Shown: positions 43,710 to 50,151 of the stretch, piece after piece
Position numbering within the stretch: position 1 is the first letter of the stretch
How the letters are laid out: each line of letters opens with the position of its first letter
Source: Oscillospiraceae bacterium
GTDB taxonomy: Bacteria > Bacillota > Clostridia > Oscillospirales > Oscillospiraceae
Length of the DNA: 64,000 bases
Assembly: GCA_017437095.1 (NCBI GenBank)
Contig: JAFSBW010000033.1
Span: 1 to 64,000, forward strand
Direction of reading: 5' to 3'
Made by a program: the position numbers and the translations under genes
Notes under the pieces: model-generated
Told to the model about the DNA's origin: nothing
Database searches by the model: none
What the model saw: the letters and a program-made list of their open reading frames with translations, nothing else

Positions 43710-44195
43710 TCAGGCACATACTTTCTTGCTTCGCAGCAAGCAGACCATAAGACCGAGCAGAGAGGATATCAGCAACCCAATCCAAAGATGGGGATAAAAT
43801 GGCTCTCCTGTTTGGGGAGTGCTACCGAGTTTCTCAAAGGTTACAGTCAATGTTGCATCCTCCAAGATTTCCGGCCCAGTCCAATTTTCATTTTGGAAAG
43901 CGGCAGTTATATCTTCGCTGCCCCAAAGGACAATTTTGATTTTGCTGCCATCTGCTGCTACAACAGAAATCTCTGGTCTATGCTGCCGCTGCAATTCTAT
44001 GTCTGCATTTTTTGTATAGGCAACCCCATCCACACCAACAGTTCCTTCACCGGTGATCTTTATATGCATGGTATGACCGGACGGAACAGAGGTTGTCAAT
44101 GTGGTTTCCTGCGCCCATACTGTAGTCGGCAGCAGCACAAACATTATGGCAAGAAAAATAGCTTGAACAATATAGGCTGTGGGTTTTCTTTTCAT
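43710..44195 (-). CDS. Secreted surface protein with PQTG sorting-like motif
   Basis: 161 residues: signal peptide (about 1-29, cleavage after VWA), a beta-rich ectodomain beginning ETTLTTSVPSGHTMHI, then STPQTGEPF, one membrane helix (about 136-155) and a basic tail RSKK. PQTGE before a helix and positive tail is a sortase-type anchor with a variant of LPXTG. The N-terminal TTLTTxVP segment is shared with the protein encoded just upstream, suggesting a related fold. It is the last gene of the leftward surface operon. Confidence 0.8.
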   Translation of the reverse strand: MKRKPTAYIVQAIFLAIMFVLLPTTVWAQETTLTTSVPSGHTMHIKITGEGTVGVDGVAYTKNADIELQRQHRPEISVVAADGSKIKIVLWGSEDITAAFQNENWTGPEILEDATLTVTFEKLGSTPQTGEPFYPHLWIGLLISSLLGLMVCLLRSKKVCA

Positions 44196-44216
44196 GACAA
44201 CACAACCTTTGTTGCA

Positions 44217-44756
44217 TTAAAAGTCTTCAGCAACAACCTCTGCTGTAAAAGTAATGGTAGAAGTATACTCACCGGCAAGCGCTTTACCCCAATCTTCGCT
44301 TGTCATTTTGAGATAAAAGCCCTCAATGAAGTAATGGGTCTCAGCTCCCCCAACCTTTCTAACACTTGCCTGTTCATAAGTAGTGCCATCGTTTTTGCCC
44401 CAAAATCTAAAATTACTGCCAGAAGGCAATTCGGACGTTGCACCTGCACCAGCAGGGAGCTTTCGACACAGCACATAAGGAATAACAGTTGATGTGTTTT
44501 CACATTCGAAGCTATCGTAAGTAACCGTAATAACTAAATTCTTTTCTTCCGCAAATCCAGCAGTATTTGATACGGTAACATTACCAATGCTGAATTCAGT
44601 TGCACCAAACGGAACCTCCTGATCAGCAGGAATATTCAGCGTATAAGTGGCGGCAGGGACAGTGGTGGTCAGAGTGGTGGTGTCAGCAGCAGAAACTACA
44701 GTTGCCATAGATGCAATCATCGTAACTACCAGAAGCATGGCAAAAAACTTTTTCAT
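44217..44756 (-). CDS. Secreted protein, major component candidate of the surface operon
   Basis: 179 residues with a clear signal peptide (1-23, cleavage after VSA), then TTTLTTTVPAATYTLNIPAD and a beta-rich body ending TITFTAEVVAEDF. No anchor is seen, so it is released or held by partners. Similar secreted proteins are common in gut Firmicutes without known function. The shared TTLTTxVP start with the 161-residue protein suggests the two interact or arose by duplication. AAAGGAGAATAAACC is a strong ribosome site. Confidence 0.8.
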   Translation of the reverse strand: MKKFFAMLLVVTMIASMATVVSAADTTTLTTTVPAATYTLNIPADQEVPFGATEFSIGNVTVSNTAGFAEEKNLVITVTYDSFECENTSTVIPYVLCRKLPAGAGATSELPSGSNFRFWGKNDGTTYEQASVRKVGGAETHYFIEGFYLKMTSEDWGKALAGEYTSTITFTAEVVAEDF

Positions 44757-44775
44757 GGTTTATTCTCCTTTTGTT

Positions 44776-45264
44776 TTATTTGACCCATAGAGTCAGTTTG
44801 GTTTCGGCGCCATTGAGCGGCGCAAGGGTTTCATCCATACGATAGCAGGAATATCGCAGGATCGCGTTAGGATATGTGCCTTTTTCCAAAGTCTTTGATA
44901 AGACGATTGGCTTGGATGTTGCTCCCGGTTCGATCAGTTCCGATTTCCACAAAAGAGTTCCGTCTTCCAAATAGAGAGCGATTTGGAAATAACAGCAGTT
45001 TTGCGGAGGATTGGGCATACGCAGCGATTGCTTCTTGCTGCCCGCTTTCAGTTCCAGCATTTCATAGCCGGGAATCGCAATGGAATCGGGATTCTTTTCG
45101 ACTGTTGTTTCTGTTTGATGTTCTTTCTCTGATGTGTCATTGGGTGTATAGCCGCATGTTTTGCATATCATAATGATAATTACAATAAGCGCAATAAATA
45201 TCACAACCGATATGCGCCACGGAAAACTCTTCCCTGTGTCTTTCTGATATTTCCCTTTTTTCAT
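44776..45264 (-). CDS. Membrane-anchored extracytoplasmic protein of the surface operon
   Basis: 162 residues: basic N-terminus, one membrane helix (about 15-34), polar linker, and an extracellular beta domain with PNPPQNCCYFQIALYLEDGT, then SELIEPG and GTYPNAILRYSCY, ending with LNGAETKLTLWVK. The IEPG-containing domain recurs in Firmicutes next to secreted proteins like the one encoded downstream, which suggests a chaperone or receptor role. It follows the small zinc-ribbon gene by 12 bases in the same operon. Confidence 0.75.
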   Translation of the reverse strand: MKKGKYQKDTGKSFPWRISVVIFIALIVIIIMICKTCGYTPNDTSEKEHQTETTVEKNPDSIAIPGYEMLELKAGSKKQSLRMPNPPQNCCYFQIALYLEDGTLLWKSELIEPGATSKPIVLSKTLEKGTYPNAILRYSCYRMDETLAPLNGAETKLTLWVK

Positions 45265-45276
45265 AGTTCAATCCGC

Positions 45277-45405
45277 TTACTCTTCTTCATTTTCTTTGCG
45301 TTCCTTTGCAACGCATTGCGGGCATGCCGGGTTTCCATTGTCTAAATATTCCACAATATCATAGTCGAATTGTCTTCCGCAGACAGGACAGGTCATTTGC
45401 TCCAC
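45277..45405 (-). CDS. Small zinc-ribbon protein, 42 residues
   Basis: GTG start at 45403-45405 set by GGAGG seven bases upstream (45413-45417). The product has two knuckles, CPVCG and CPQC, 22 residues apart, then an acidic tail KERKENEEE. It is a single zinc ribbon with no further domain. First gene of the leftward surface operon, directly downstream of the operator-bearing promoter. Tiny ribbons of this type may bind DNA, RNA or a partner regulator; the role is unknown. Confidence 0.7.
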   Translation of the reverse strand: MEQMTCPVCGRQFDYDIVEYLDNGNPACPQCVAKERKENEEE

Positions 45406-45453
45406 GAAACCACCTCCTTACCCAAAACAGCTATCCCACAACAGTACATTGAT

Positions 45454-45482
45454 ATTATACAACAACTTTTAGTTGTTTTCAA
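45454..45482 (-). promoter_or_regulatory. Promoter and spacer operator of the surface operon
   Basis: Minus strand: TTGAAA (45477-45482), 17-base spacer, TATAAT (45454-45459). The spacer is filled by a perfect palindrome AACAACT-TTT-AGTTGTT (45461-45477), an obvious repressor site. Confidence 0.85.
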
Positions 45483-45504
45483 TAACTAATTTTAGGAGTT
45501 TTAT

Positions 45505-45533
45505 TTAACCAACTCCAGTTGTTAACATATAAC
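45505..45533 (+). promoter_or_regulatory. Promoter and spacer operator of the Xre gene
   Basis: TTAACC (45505-45510), 17-base spacer, TATAAC (45528-45533), 17 bases before the ATG at 45550. The spacer carries CAACT-CC-AGTTG (45510-45521), a second copy of the AACT/AGTT operator seen in the opposed promoter. Confidence 0.7.
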
Positions 45534-45549
45534 AAAGGAGGTTGTAACA

Positions 45550-45876
45550 ATGCTTAAAAATTTGAAAGTTCTCCGTGAAGCCGCTGCTGTTTCCCAAAAA
45601 CAACTTGCCGAAGTAATCGGTGTCAGTCAGCAGTCCATCAATAAATATGAAAACCACAGCATTGAGCCGGATATCGAAACCATGATAAGAATTGCTGATT
45701 ATTTCGAAACAACTATCGATTTTCTGGTGGGGCATACTACTTATCGCCGCAAAATCGAAGAAACCCATCCTTACGATTTAAATTGTAAGGAACAAAAAAT
45801 AATTGATGGGTACCGCAGCCTTTCTTCCAAACAGAAAGACTGTATTTTGACCGTAATCAATAGCTATAAAGGATAA
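45550..45876 (+). CDS. Xre-family repressor, probable regulator of the divergent surface operon
   Basis: 108 residues. HTH at about 5-58: LKVLREAAAVSQKQLAEVIG, then VSQQSINKYENHSIEPDIET and ADYFETTIDFLVG, followed by a C-terminal helical part (about 75-108, KEQKIIDGYRSLSSKQKDCI) for dimerisation. AAAGGAGGTTGTAAC is a strong ribosome site. It is divergent from the surface operon, and both promoters hold matching ACAACT-type palindromes in their spacers, so it probably represses both. What releases it is not visible. Confidence 0.88.
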   Translation: MLKNLKVLREAAAVSQKQLAEVIGVSQQSINKYENHSIEPDIETMIRIADYFETTIDFLVGHTTYRRKIEETHPYDLNCKEQKIIDGYRSLSSKQKDCILTVINSYKG

Positions 45877-45891
45877 GATCAGTAGTTTTTT

Positions 45892-45917
45892 GTAGGGACC
45901 GGCGTCCCCGACGGTCC
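45892..45917 (+). repeat. REP hairpin A
   Basis: GTAG tetranucleotide (45892-45895) abutting a hairpin: arms GGACCG (45896-45901) / CGGTCC (45912-45917), one G-A mismatch, inner CG/CG pairs, loop TCCC. Lies 16 bases after the Xre stop and faces right. Confidence 0.85.
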
Positions 45918-45987
45918 TTATGTATGCATTTTCGCTTATAAATAGCAATCCCCCGGCAGGATTTCGCTCCTGCCGGGGGTCGTATTT

Positions 45988-46485
45988 TTAGGGCATATAG
46001 AGTTCATCTTTTTGCCAGGCGAAGGGGTTTTCATAGATATACTGCAAATGCGCATCATAGTCTGCCTGATGGCGGATCACATGGTCATAAGATCGGGCTT
46101 GCCAGATGTTTTGGCCGTATTCCTTGTTGCAAAACCGCTTAAATGTGGATACAAACCGGGAAACTTTGGAATTTTGCTTGGTAGGGACCGGCGTCCCCGA
46201 CGGTCCTTCTAGCACCCGCAACAAGATATGAATATGGTTTGGCATGATAACATAGCTTTCTACATTCATATCCGGGTAAAACTCGCTTAACTGAGCGATA
46301 TATTTCGCCGCTATTTTTCCGTGCGGCAGCAATTCCACATTAGGGCCGTCGAGGACACCGGCCCCTACAATGCGGGATAATATACATTTTCGGCCTTCTG
46401 TGCAAATGGTGATAAAATAGGCGCCGGGTGTGCTGTAATCAAAATTCACAAGCCTGATATTTTTTCTTTGGTACCATTGGCCCAT
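45988..46485 (-). CDS. REP-associated tyrosine transposase (RAYT, IS200/IS605-like Y1)
   Basis: 165 residues, single Y1_Tnp domain. The start RLVNFDYSTPGAYFITICTEGR, the HUH motif in YVIMPNHIHILLRV (about 79-92), KVSRFVSTFKRFCNKEYG, and the C-terminal RSYDHVIRHQADY then YIYENPFAW are the recurrent blocks of RAYT proteins; one of the C-terminal Tyr residues is the catalytic one. It nicks and joins single-stranded DNA at REP hairpins. There are no IS ends, accessory TnpB or serine recombinase, so it is a domesticated RAYT and not an active IS200. Two REP hairpins lie within its frame and are translated. Confidence 0.9.
   Translation of the reverse strand: MGQWYQRKNIRLVNFDYSTPGAYFITICTEGRKCILSRIVGAGVLDGPNVELLPHGKIAAKYIAQLSEFYPDMNVESYVIMPNHIHILLRVLEGPSGTPVPTKQNSKVSRFVSTFKRFCNKEYGQNIWQARSYDHVIRHQADYDAHLQYIYENPFAWQKDELYMP
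46181..46206 (+). repeat. REP hairpin B, inside the RAYT frame
   Basis: Identical core to REP A: GTAG (46181-46184), GGACCG (46185-46190), mismatch, CG, TCCC, CG, CGGTCC (46201-46206). It is antisense to the RAYT gene and encodes the residues GPSGTPVPTK. Confidence 0.85.
46343..46368 (-). repeat. REP hairpin C, inside the RAYT frame
   Basis: On the minus strand GTAG (46365-46368), then GGGCCG/CGGCCC arms with G-A mismatch, inner TG/CG pairs and loop TCCT. Arms differ from A and B by a compensating A-T to G-C change. It is sense to the RAYT gene and encodes VGAGVLDGP. Confidence 0.8.
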
Positions 46486-46533
46486 CGTATCCCCCCGTTC
46501 ATCGTGAATAATGCAATTTACTCCATAGGGAAA

Positions 46534-46558
46534 GGACCGTCCGGAGGCCGGTCCCTAC
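46534..46558 (-). repeat. REP hairpin D
   Basis: On the minus strand GTAG (46555-46558), GGACCG/CGGTCC arms, G-A mismatch, inner CC/GG pairs (compensated change from CG/CG), loop TCC. It is 48 bases upstream of the RAYT start and inverted relative to REP A, so A and D frame the gene with GTAG outermost. Confidence 0.83.
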
Positions 46559-46596
46559 AAAAACACCTATCGCTTTTTGGCAGTTAGGCTTACCAA

Positions 46597-47064
46597 TTAC
46601 CCAATTTCTTGTTGAATTGCTTTGACAATAGACGTAAACACCCGCTTGCTAGAGATCTTGCAAAGAAAATAGCCCAAAAAGAACATGATAGCCGGGAGGA
46701 ATAGGGGAAACAGGCCATTGAGTTTAGATGCAAAGGCCAGAGCCACAACAAAAACTTGCATCAAAAGCACAACACCCAGCCAAAACGCCGAAAAGAACCT
46801 AACCATCTTCACCGGCTGCCCACGCATACACAAAACGCTCTGCCCATCGTCGCAGGAAACAGCGACATCAATTTCCGGGACAAAAGAATTTCTATAAGGC
46901 ATATCGCGAAACACCGGCTTCAAAAGGCAACCGCTGTCGGTTTGCTCACAAGTGTAATTCCAATCGGTATGCCGACGGATCGCGGCAGGTAAATTGCCAA
47001 GAACATCGGCTGTGATGCTCTTATTTGTTCGATACTCTAATGTGTACGAAAAACCGATGCCCAC
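46597..47064 (-). CDS. Hypothetical membrane protein
   Basis: 155 residues from a GTG start with AAGGGGG nine bases upstream. The soluble N-terminal part (about 1-88) has a paired Cys (YTCEQTDSGC) and a beta-rich look (FVPEIDVAVSCDDGQS); two hydrophobic helices follow (about 89-110 and 115-135) with a short basic tail. No family is recognised. It lies in the accessory stretch between the RAYT and tRNA-Val, 96 bases past the next upstream gene on the same strand. Confidence 0.6.
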   Translation of the reverse strand: MGIGFSYTLEYRTNKSITADVLGNLPAAIRRHTDWNYTCEQTDSGCLLKPVFRDMPYRNSFVPEIDVAVSCDDGQSVLCMRGQPVKMVRFFSAFWLGVVLLMQVFVVALAFASKLNGLFPLFLPAIMFFLGYFLCKISSKRVFTSIVKAIQQEIG

Positions 47065-47160
47065 AGATTTTGTCCCCCTTCTATTTAGGTTTTTTCAAGA
47101 TAAACCAACCTTGTAATATGCTTTCCTTTGGCCTAATATGCAGAAAAATGGCGTAAAGGA

Positions 47161-47490
47161 TCAAATAATTTCAATCTTTCCCAAAATATGCCGGTTAAAC
47201 TCTGCCAAATCTTCTGCCGGAATCCAAAATTCTTGGTGATAACCGGCACCTACAGTTTGGATCTCATACTGAGAAATATAGGAATCGTCAATTTCAAATG
47301 TGGTAACATATCCTGCGTAGCCGGAATCGGCAGATTTCTTATTCCATTTTTCCGCGATCTCACGGGCGTATTTTTCATTCAGCACCGGATAGAAAATGGG
47401 TTGTTCCGGCAACCTTGGAGGATAAGCCCTGTAGTCTGCCTTTACGATTAAATTCAATTCTGCTTGTCCGACGGGTCTGTATAAACGCAT
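47161..47490 (-). CDS. Conserved hypothetical protein, 109 residues
   Basis: Starts MRLYRPVGQAELNLIVKADY and contains PPRLPEQPIFYPVLNEKYAR and AGYHQEFWIPAEDLAEFNRH. I recognise this as a widespread small protein family with no established function; related sequences are sometimes placed near ADP-ribose-handling genes. It has no signal peptide or membrane helix. Ribosome site GGAGGTGATCGT. Its upstream side is the tRNA-Val repeat region. Confidence 0.7.
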   Translation of the reverse strand: MRLYRPVGQAELNLIVKADYRAYPPRLPEQPIFYPVLNEKYAREIAEKWNKKSADSGYAGYVTTFEIDDSYISQYEIQTVGAGYHQEFWIPAEDLAEFNRHILGKIEII

Positions 47491-47550
47491 ACGATCACCT
47501 CCAATTTATTCTATCATAGCACGAATAAAGTCGATAATCAATGCTTTGCT

Positions 47551-47598
47551 TTGGACGATATAGACCTCTATTTGCATTTTTGCCCCAAGGGCAAAAAT
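47551..47598. repeat. Degenerate copy of the tRNA-Val 3' end plus hairpin (copy 2)
   Basis: 47551-47580 matches 25 of 30 bases of the 47725-47754 unit, starting TTGGACGATATAGACCTCTA. It runs into a perfect hairpin ATTTTTGCCC (47576-47585) / GGGCAAAAAT (47589-47598). The hairpin sequence differs from that of the other copy but occupies the same place. Confidence 0.7.
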
Positions 47599-47722
47599 TA
47601 AGGTGCGGCCGTCTGGCTCGCATCCGGGGGCGTTCTATATTGCATTCTCTTTTTCTGCATATTCTTCCATTTTCCTGGCATAAAAAAGCCCCGCTATCCA
47701 ATCAAGGATAACGGGGTGTCTT

Positions 47723-47853
47723 TGGTGGACGATATAGGACTCGATTTGCATTTTCTCCTGTGGGAGAAAATATAGGTTCGGTGGCTTCAAGCAGCCACCG
47801 GCAACGCTCGTCGCGTTGCATTTAGATGGGTTCGAGTCCTACAGCCGAATACC
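47723..47853. repeat. Copy of the tRNA-Val 3' end with tRNA-like element (copy 1)
   Basis: 47723-47744 is identical over 22 bases to the true tRNA-Val 3' end (47897-47918). It continues into hairpin ATTTTCTCC (47750-47758) / GGAGAAAAT (47763-47771). Further right a tRNA-like 3' half in plus orientation ends GCCGAAT-ACCA (47843-47853), with a T-loop TTCGAGT and a possible acceptor partner GTTCGGT at 47776-47782; no proper D or anticodon arm is present. Confidence 0.7.
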
Positions 47854-47857
47854 ATAT

Positions 47858-47896
47858 CAAAAAGAAAAACCACACCATTTGGTGTGGTTTTCTTTT
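47858..47896 (-). terminator. Terminator of tRNA-Val
   Basis: AAAAAGAAAAACCACACC pairs with GGTGTGGTTTTCTTTTT around ATTT. It lies directly against the encoded CCA end and has T-tracts on both strands. Confidence 0.88.
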
Positions 47897-47973
47897 TGGT
47901 GGACGATATAGGACTCGAACCTATGACCTTCCGCACGTCAAGCGGATGCTCTAGCCAGCTGAGCTAATCGTCC
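47897..47973 (-). tRNA. tRNA-Val (anticodon GAC)
   Basis: Minus strand: acceptor GGACGAT paired with ATCGTCC, D arm GCTC..GAGC, anticodon stem CCGC/GCGG with loop TTGACGT (GAC), perfect T-stem ATAGG/CCTAT, encoded CCA; 77 bases. Its 3' end is repeated at 47723 and, degenerately, at 47551. Confidence 0.97.
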
Positions 47974-48032
47974 AGGCGCATGATGTATTATACATACGCG
48001 GATTCGTTTTGTCAAGGGTTTTTTCAAAGATT

Positions 48033-48389
48033 TTAGCCGGAAACGCCGTCGAGGGGCTGCTTTCCTACAAATTTGATCACCAATTTATTGGGCAGGCATA
48101 CGATCTGGGCGCCGCCGGAGCAGTAGCCCCGGTGGATGCAATGCTTATCCGGGCAATTGGCCTGGGTAACGGCGATGGCGCCGTCTTTTACCGTAATAAC
48201 ATTCTCTTTGTCCCCAGAGGTTACGGTAAAGGTTTGATCTTCCTGCAAGGAAACCGTCTTGACCAGCTTGCCGCCGGACCAAACTTCAGCGGCGGCAGCA
48301 TTTTGGTTGGCGTTAAAGAGCCAAAGGGTCAATCCGCCGCACAATAGCGCAATGGCCAAAAAAAGAGCTATCCAATATTTCGTCTTCAT
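48033..48389 (-). CDS. NusG domain II-containing membrane-anchored protein
   Basis: 118 residues: one N-terminal membrane helix (about 5-26) and an extracellular NusG_II domain ending in CPDKHCIHRGYCSGG and IVCLPNKLVIKF. The family occurs beside ApbE and RNF/electron-transport genes and is thought to serve flavin-based redox chains outside the membrane. Its start overlaps the stop of the apbE gene by 4 bases (ATGA), so the pair is co-translated. Confidence 0.88.
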   Translation of the reverse strand: MKTKYWIALFLAIALLCGGLTLWLFNANQNAAAAEVWSGGKLVKTVSLQEDQTFTVTSGDKENVITVKDGAIAVTQANCPDKHCIHRGYCSGGAQIVCLPNKLVIKFVGKQPLDGVSG

Positions 48390-49315
48390 GAGCTAATCTC
48401 CTGATACGCGCAGCCGCTTAAGTTTGCCCCGGCGGTTGCGTATACTGTGCCGTCAGCCAGCACAAATACGGCTTCAAAGTCTTCGCTTTGCCGCCAAAAG
48501 GCCGCGGCTTCTTCCAAGCCCATAACAAAAAGCGCCGTAGACAGGGCATCGGCGGTAAGGCCGCTTCGGCTGATCACCGTTACGCTGACCAGGCCGGAAT
48601 CCGCAGGGGCGCCGGTAGCGCCGTCCATAATATGGTGGTAGCGCACGCCGTCCTGCTCAAAATACCGCTGGTAGCTGCCGGAGGTAACGATGCTCATAGT
48701 CCCCTCAACGGCCACTACGCCCAGCGTGCCGCCCCGGATGGGGTCAGCAATGCCGATCTTCCAAGGCTCGCCCCCGGGCTTATGGCCATAGGTCTGGATA
48801 TTGCCGCCCAGATTCAAAATGGCTCTTTCCACATCTAGTTCTTCCAGGATCTCCACAGCCCTGTCCCCGGCGTAGCCTTTCAGGGCAGCGCCCATATCCA
48901 GCATGCCAGCCTGAATGGCCAAAAAGCATTCCTGGGCATCGGGCACCCGGTAGTTTTTGTCATAGAAGCCCCACAAGCGGCTTACCTCCCCCAGATAGGG
49001 ATTAAACGCGCCGCCGGTGCGCCGGTACAACGCCTCCACCTCGCTCAGCAGCGCCAGCTCCTGAGGCGTCATTTCCGGCCTGATCCCCCGGTTTAGCCCG
49101 GCGGTAATGGAATCCTCACGGGTAACCGACCAGCGCGCTTCCAGGTGATGAAGCATGGCCTCCACATCTTCAGCGGCAGCATCCGCATCTTCCCCCCAGA
49201 GCTGCAGGCTCATAAGGGTATCCATAGCGAAAATATCCCGCTGGGCTTTGGGCGTTTTTGGGGCGCAGCCAGCCAGAAAAAGCAGCGCGAAAAATACACA
49301 AAGAAGTTTTTTCAT
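48386..49315 (-). CDS. apbE: FAD:protein FMN transferase (ApbE), lipoprotein
   Basis: 309 residues with lipobox LAGC (Cys about 17). ApbE motifs: DTLMSLQLWG near the start, GGAFNPYLGEVSRLWGF, MDMGAALKGYAGD, LNLGGNIQTYG, and the metal-site segment ADALSTALFVMG. It attaches FMN to Thr/Ser of extracellular flavoproteins, using FAD and Mg2+. The start MKKLLCVFF at 49313-49315 with AGGAAGTG upstream gives a proper signal peptide; the longer ORF does not. In operon with the NusG-II protein. Confidence 0.94.
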   Translation of the reverse strand: MKKLLCVFFALLFLAGCAPKTPKAQRDIFAMDTLMSLQLWGEDADAAAEDVEAMLHHLEARWSVTREDSITAGLNRGIRPEMTPQELALLSEVEALYRRTGGAFNPYLGEVSRLWGFYDKNYRVPDAQECFLAIQAGMLDMGAALKGYAGDRAVEILEELDVERAILNLGGNIQTYGHKPGGEPWKIGIADPIRGGTLGVVAVEGTMSIVTSGSYQRYFEQDGVRYHHIMDGATGAPADSGLVSVTVISRSGLTADALSTALFVMGLEEAAAFWRQSEDFEAVFVLADGTVYATAGANLSGCAYQEISS

Positions 49316-49386
49316 ATTGTCACTTCCTAACGGGGTTAGTATAGCAAAACCCATAGAAAAAGGCAAGAAAAAGTTGCAATTTCTTC

Positions 49387-49415
49387 TTGACAAGCGCTGC
49401 ATGAAATGTTAAAAT
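49387..49415 (+). promoter_or_regulatory. Promoter of the rplU operon
   Basis: TTGACA (49387-49392), 17-base spacer, TAAAAT (49410-49415); the expected start near 49422 gives a leader of about 85 bases before rplU. Confidence 0.88.
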
Positions 49416-49421
49416 AGACCA

Positions 49422-49500
49422 GCCGCATTGAAGGGGTTTATTTAAGTGCGTCTAATGAGCGCCACCCTAAGAGCGAGACTACACAACAAAAGTAGGTGAA
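49422..49500 (+). promoter_or_regulatory. Probable L21 leader RNA (autoregulatory)
   Basis: The leader between the promoter and rplU contains GAGCGCCACCC and GACTACAC segments that I associate with the Firmicutes L21 leader motif, by which excess L21 is thought to repress its own operon. The assignment is by recognition; covariance-model scoring was not possible. Confidence 0.45.
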
Positions 49501-49507
49501 AAAGAAA

Positions 49508-49819
49508 ATGAAGGCAATCATCGTTACCGGCGGTAAGCAGTACACCGTTGAGCAGGGCAGCATCCTCTTCATCGAGAAGCTGAACGCTGAGCAGGACGCT
49601 ACCGTGAAGTTCGAGCAGGTTCTGGCTATCCTGGACGGCGAAAACTCTGTCATCGGCGCTCCCGTAGTGGAAGGCGCTGTTGTTGAGGCTAAGGTCATCA
49701 AGAACGGCAAGGGCAAGAAGCTGGACATCATCAAGTACAAGGCTAAGAAGGGCGAGAAGAAGCACATCGGCCACCGTCAGCCTTACACCAAGGTGGAAAT
49801 CACCGGCATCAACCTGTAA
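49508..49819 (+). CDS. rplU: 50S ribosomal protein L21
   Basis: 103 residues, standard length. MKAIIVTGGKQYTVEQGSIL at the start and KKHIGHRQPYTKVEITGI at the end are the L21 signature, binding 23S rRNA domain in the large subunit. A GTG at 49496 in frame is possible, but the ATG at 49508 with AGGTG nine bases upstream gives the conserved length. First gene of rplU-prp-rpmA. Confidence 0.97.
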   Translation: MKAIIVTGGKQYTVEQGSILFIEKLNAEQDATVKFEQVLAILDGENSVIGAPVVEGAVVEAKVIKNGKGKKLDIIKYKAKKGEKKHIGHRQPYTKVEITGINL

Positions 49820-49822
49820 GCT

Positions 49823-50146
49823 ATGACAAGATGCGAATTTTTTACTGAAGAAGACCGGATCACCGGCTTCTCAGTTTCCGGACACAGCGGCTACGCCGAA
49901 GCTGGCAGCGACATCGTTTGCGCCGCTATCAGCGCCGTAGTCAACATGGTCGAATGCACCATCAATGATGTATGCGGTGCAAAGGCCAAGGTTCGGGTAA
50001 AAGAGGCAGACGCCCGCATTACCCTGACCCTCCCCTCTTCCTGCGACGAGGAAGAGAGCGTCCAGGCAGTTCTTGCCGGAATGCTCACTTACCTGTGCGG
50101 GCTGCGGGATGAATATCCTGATTATATCGAAGTTTTGGAGGTGTAA
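49823..50146 (+). CDS. prp: Ribosomal-processing cysteine protease Prp
   Basis: 107 residues. Catalytic His in GHSGYAE (H21) and Cys in DIVCAAISA (C33), as in Staphylococcus Prp, which removes the N-terminal extension of L27. It is encoded between L21 and L27, and the L27 here has such an extension. The gene starts 3 bases after rplU. Confidence 0.95.
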   Translation: MTRCEFFTEEDRITGFSVSGHSGYAEAGSDIVCAAISAVVNMVECTINDVCGAKAKVRVKEADARITLTLPSSCDEEESVQAVLAGMLTYLCGLRDEYPDYIEVLEV

Positions 50147-50151
50147 TTCCT

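Larger units (their letters stand above)
47491..47896. other. Repeat-rich region downstream of tRNA-Val
   Basis: 406 bases with no credible gene. It contains two partial copies of the tRNA-Val 3' end, each followed by a hairpin, a tRNA-like 3' end in the opposite direction, and the terminator of tRNA-Val. The short ORFs here translate the repeats and are not called. Confidence 0.7.

Noticed and set aside
45988..46485. An intact, mobile IS200 insertion sequence
   Set aside because: No IS200-type terminal hairpins beyond the REPs, no tnpB, single copy in the window, and RAYT-specific motifs; better read as a domesticated RAYT.
47495..47701. A 68-codon ORF downstream of tRNA-Val
   Set aside because: It only translates the tRNA-end repeat and hairpin; such ORFs recur wherever the repeat is found.
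47776..47853. A tRNA-Sec or other functional tRNA on the plus strand
   Set aside because: Acceptor and T arm can be drawn, but no D arm or anticodon arm of proper size exists and the T-stem has a mismatch plus an extra base.
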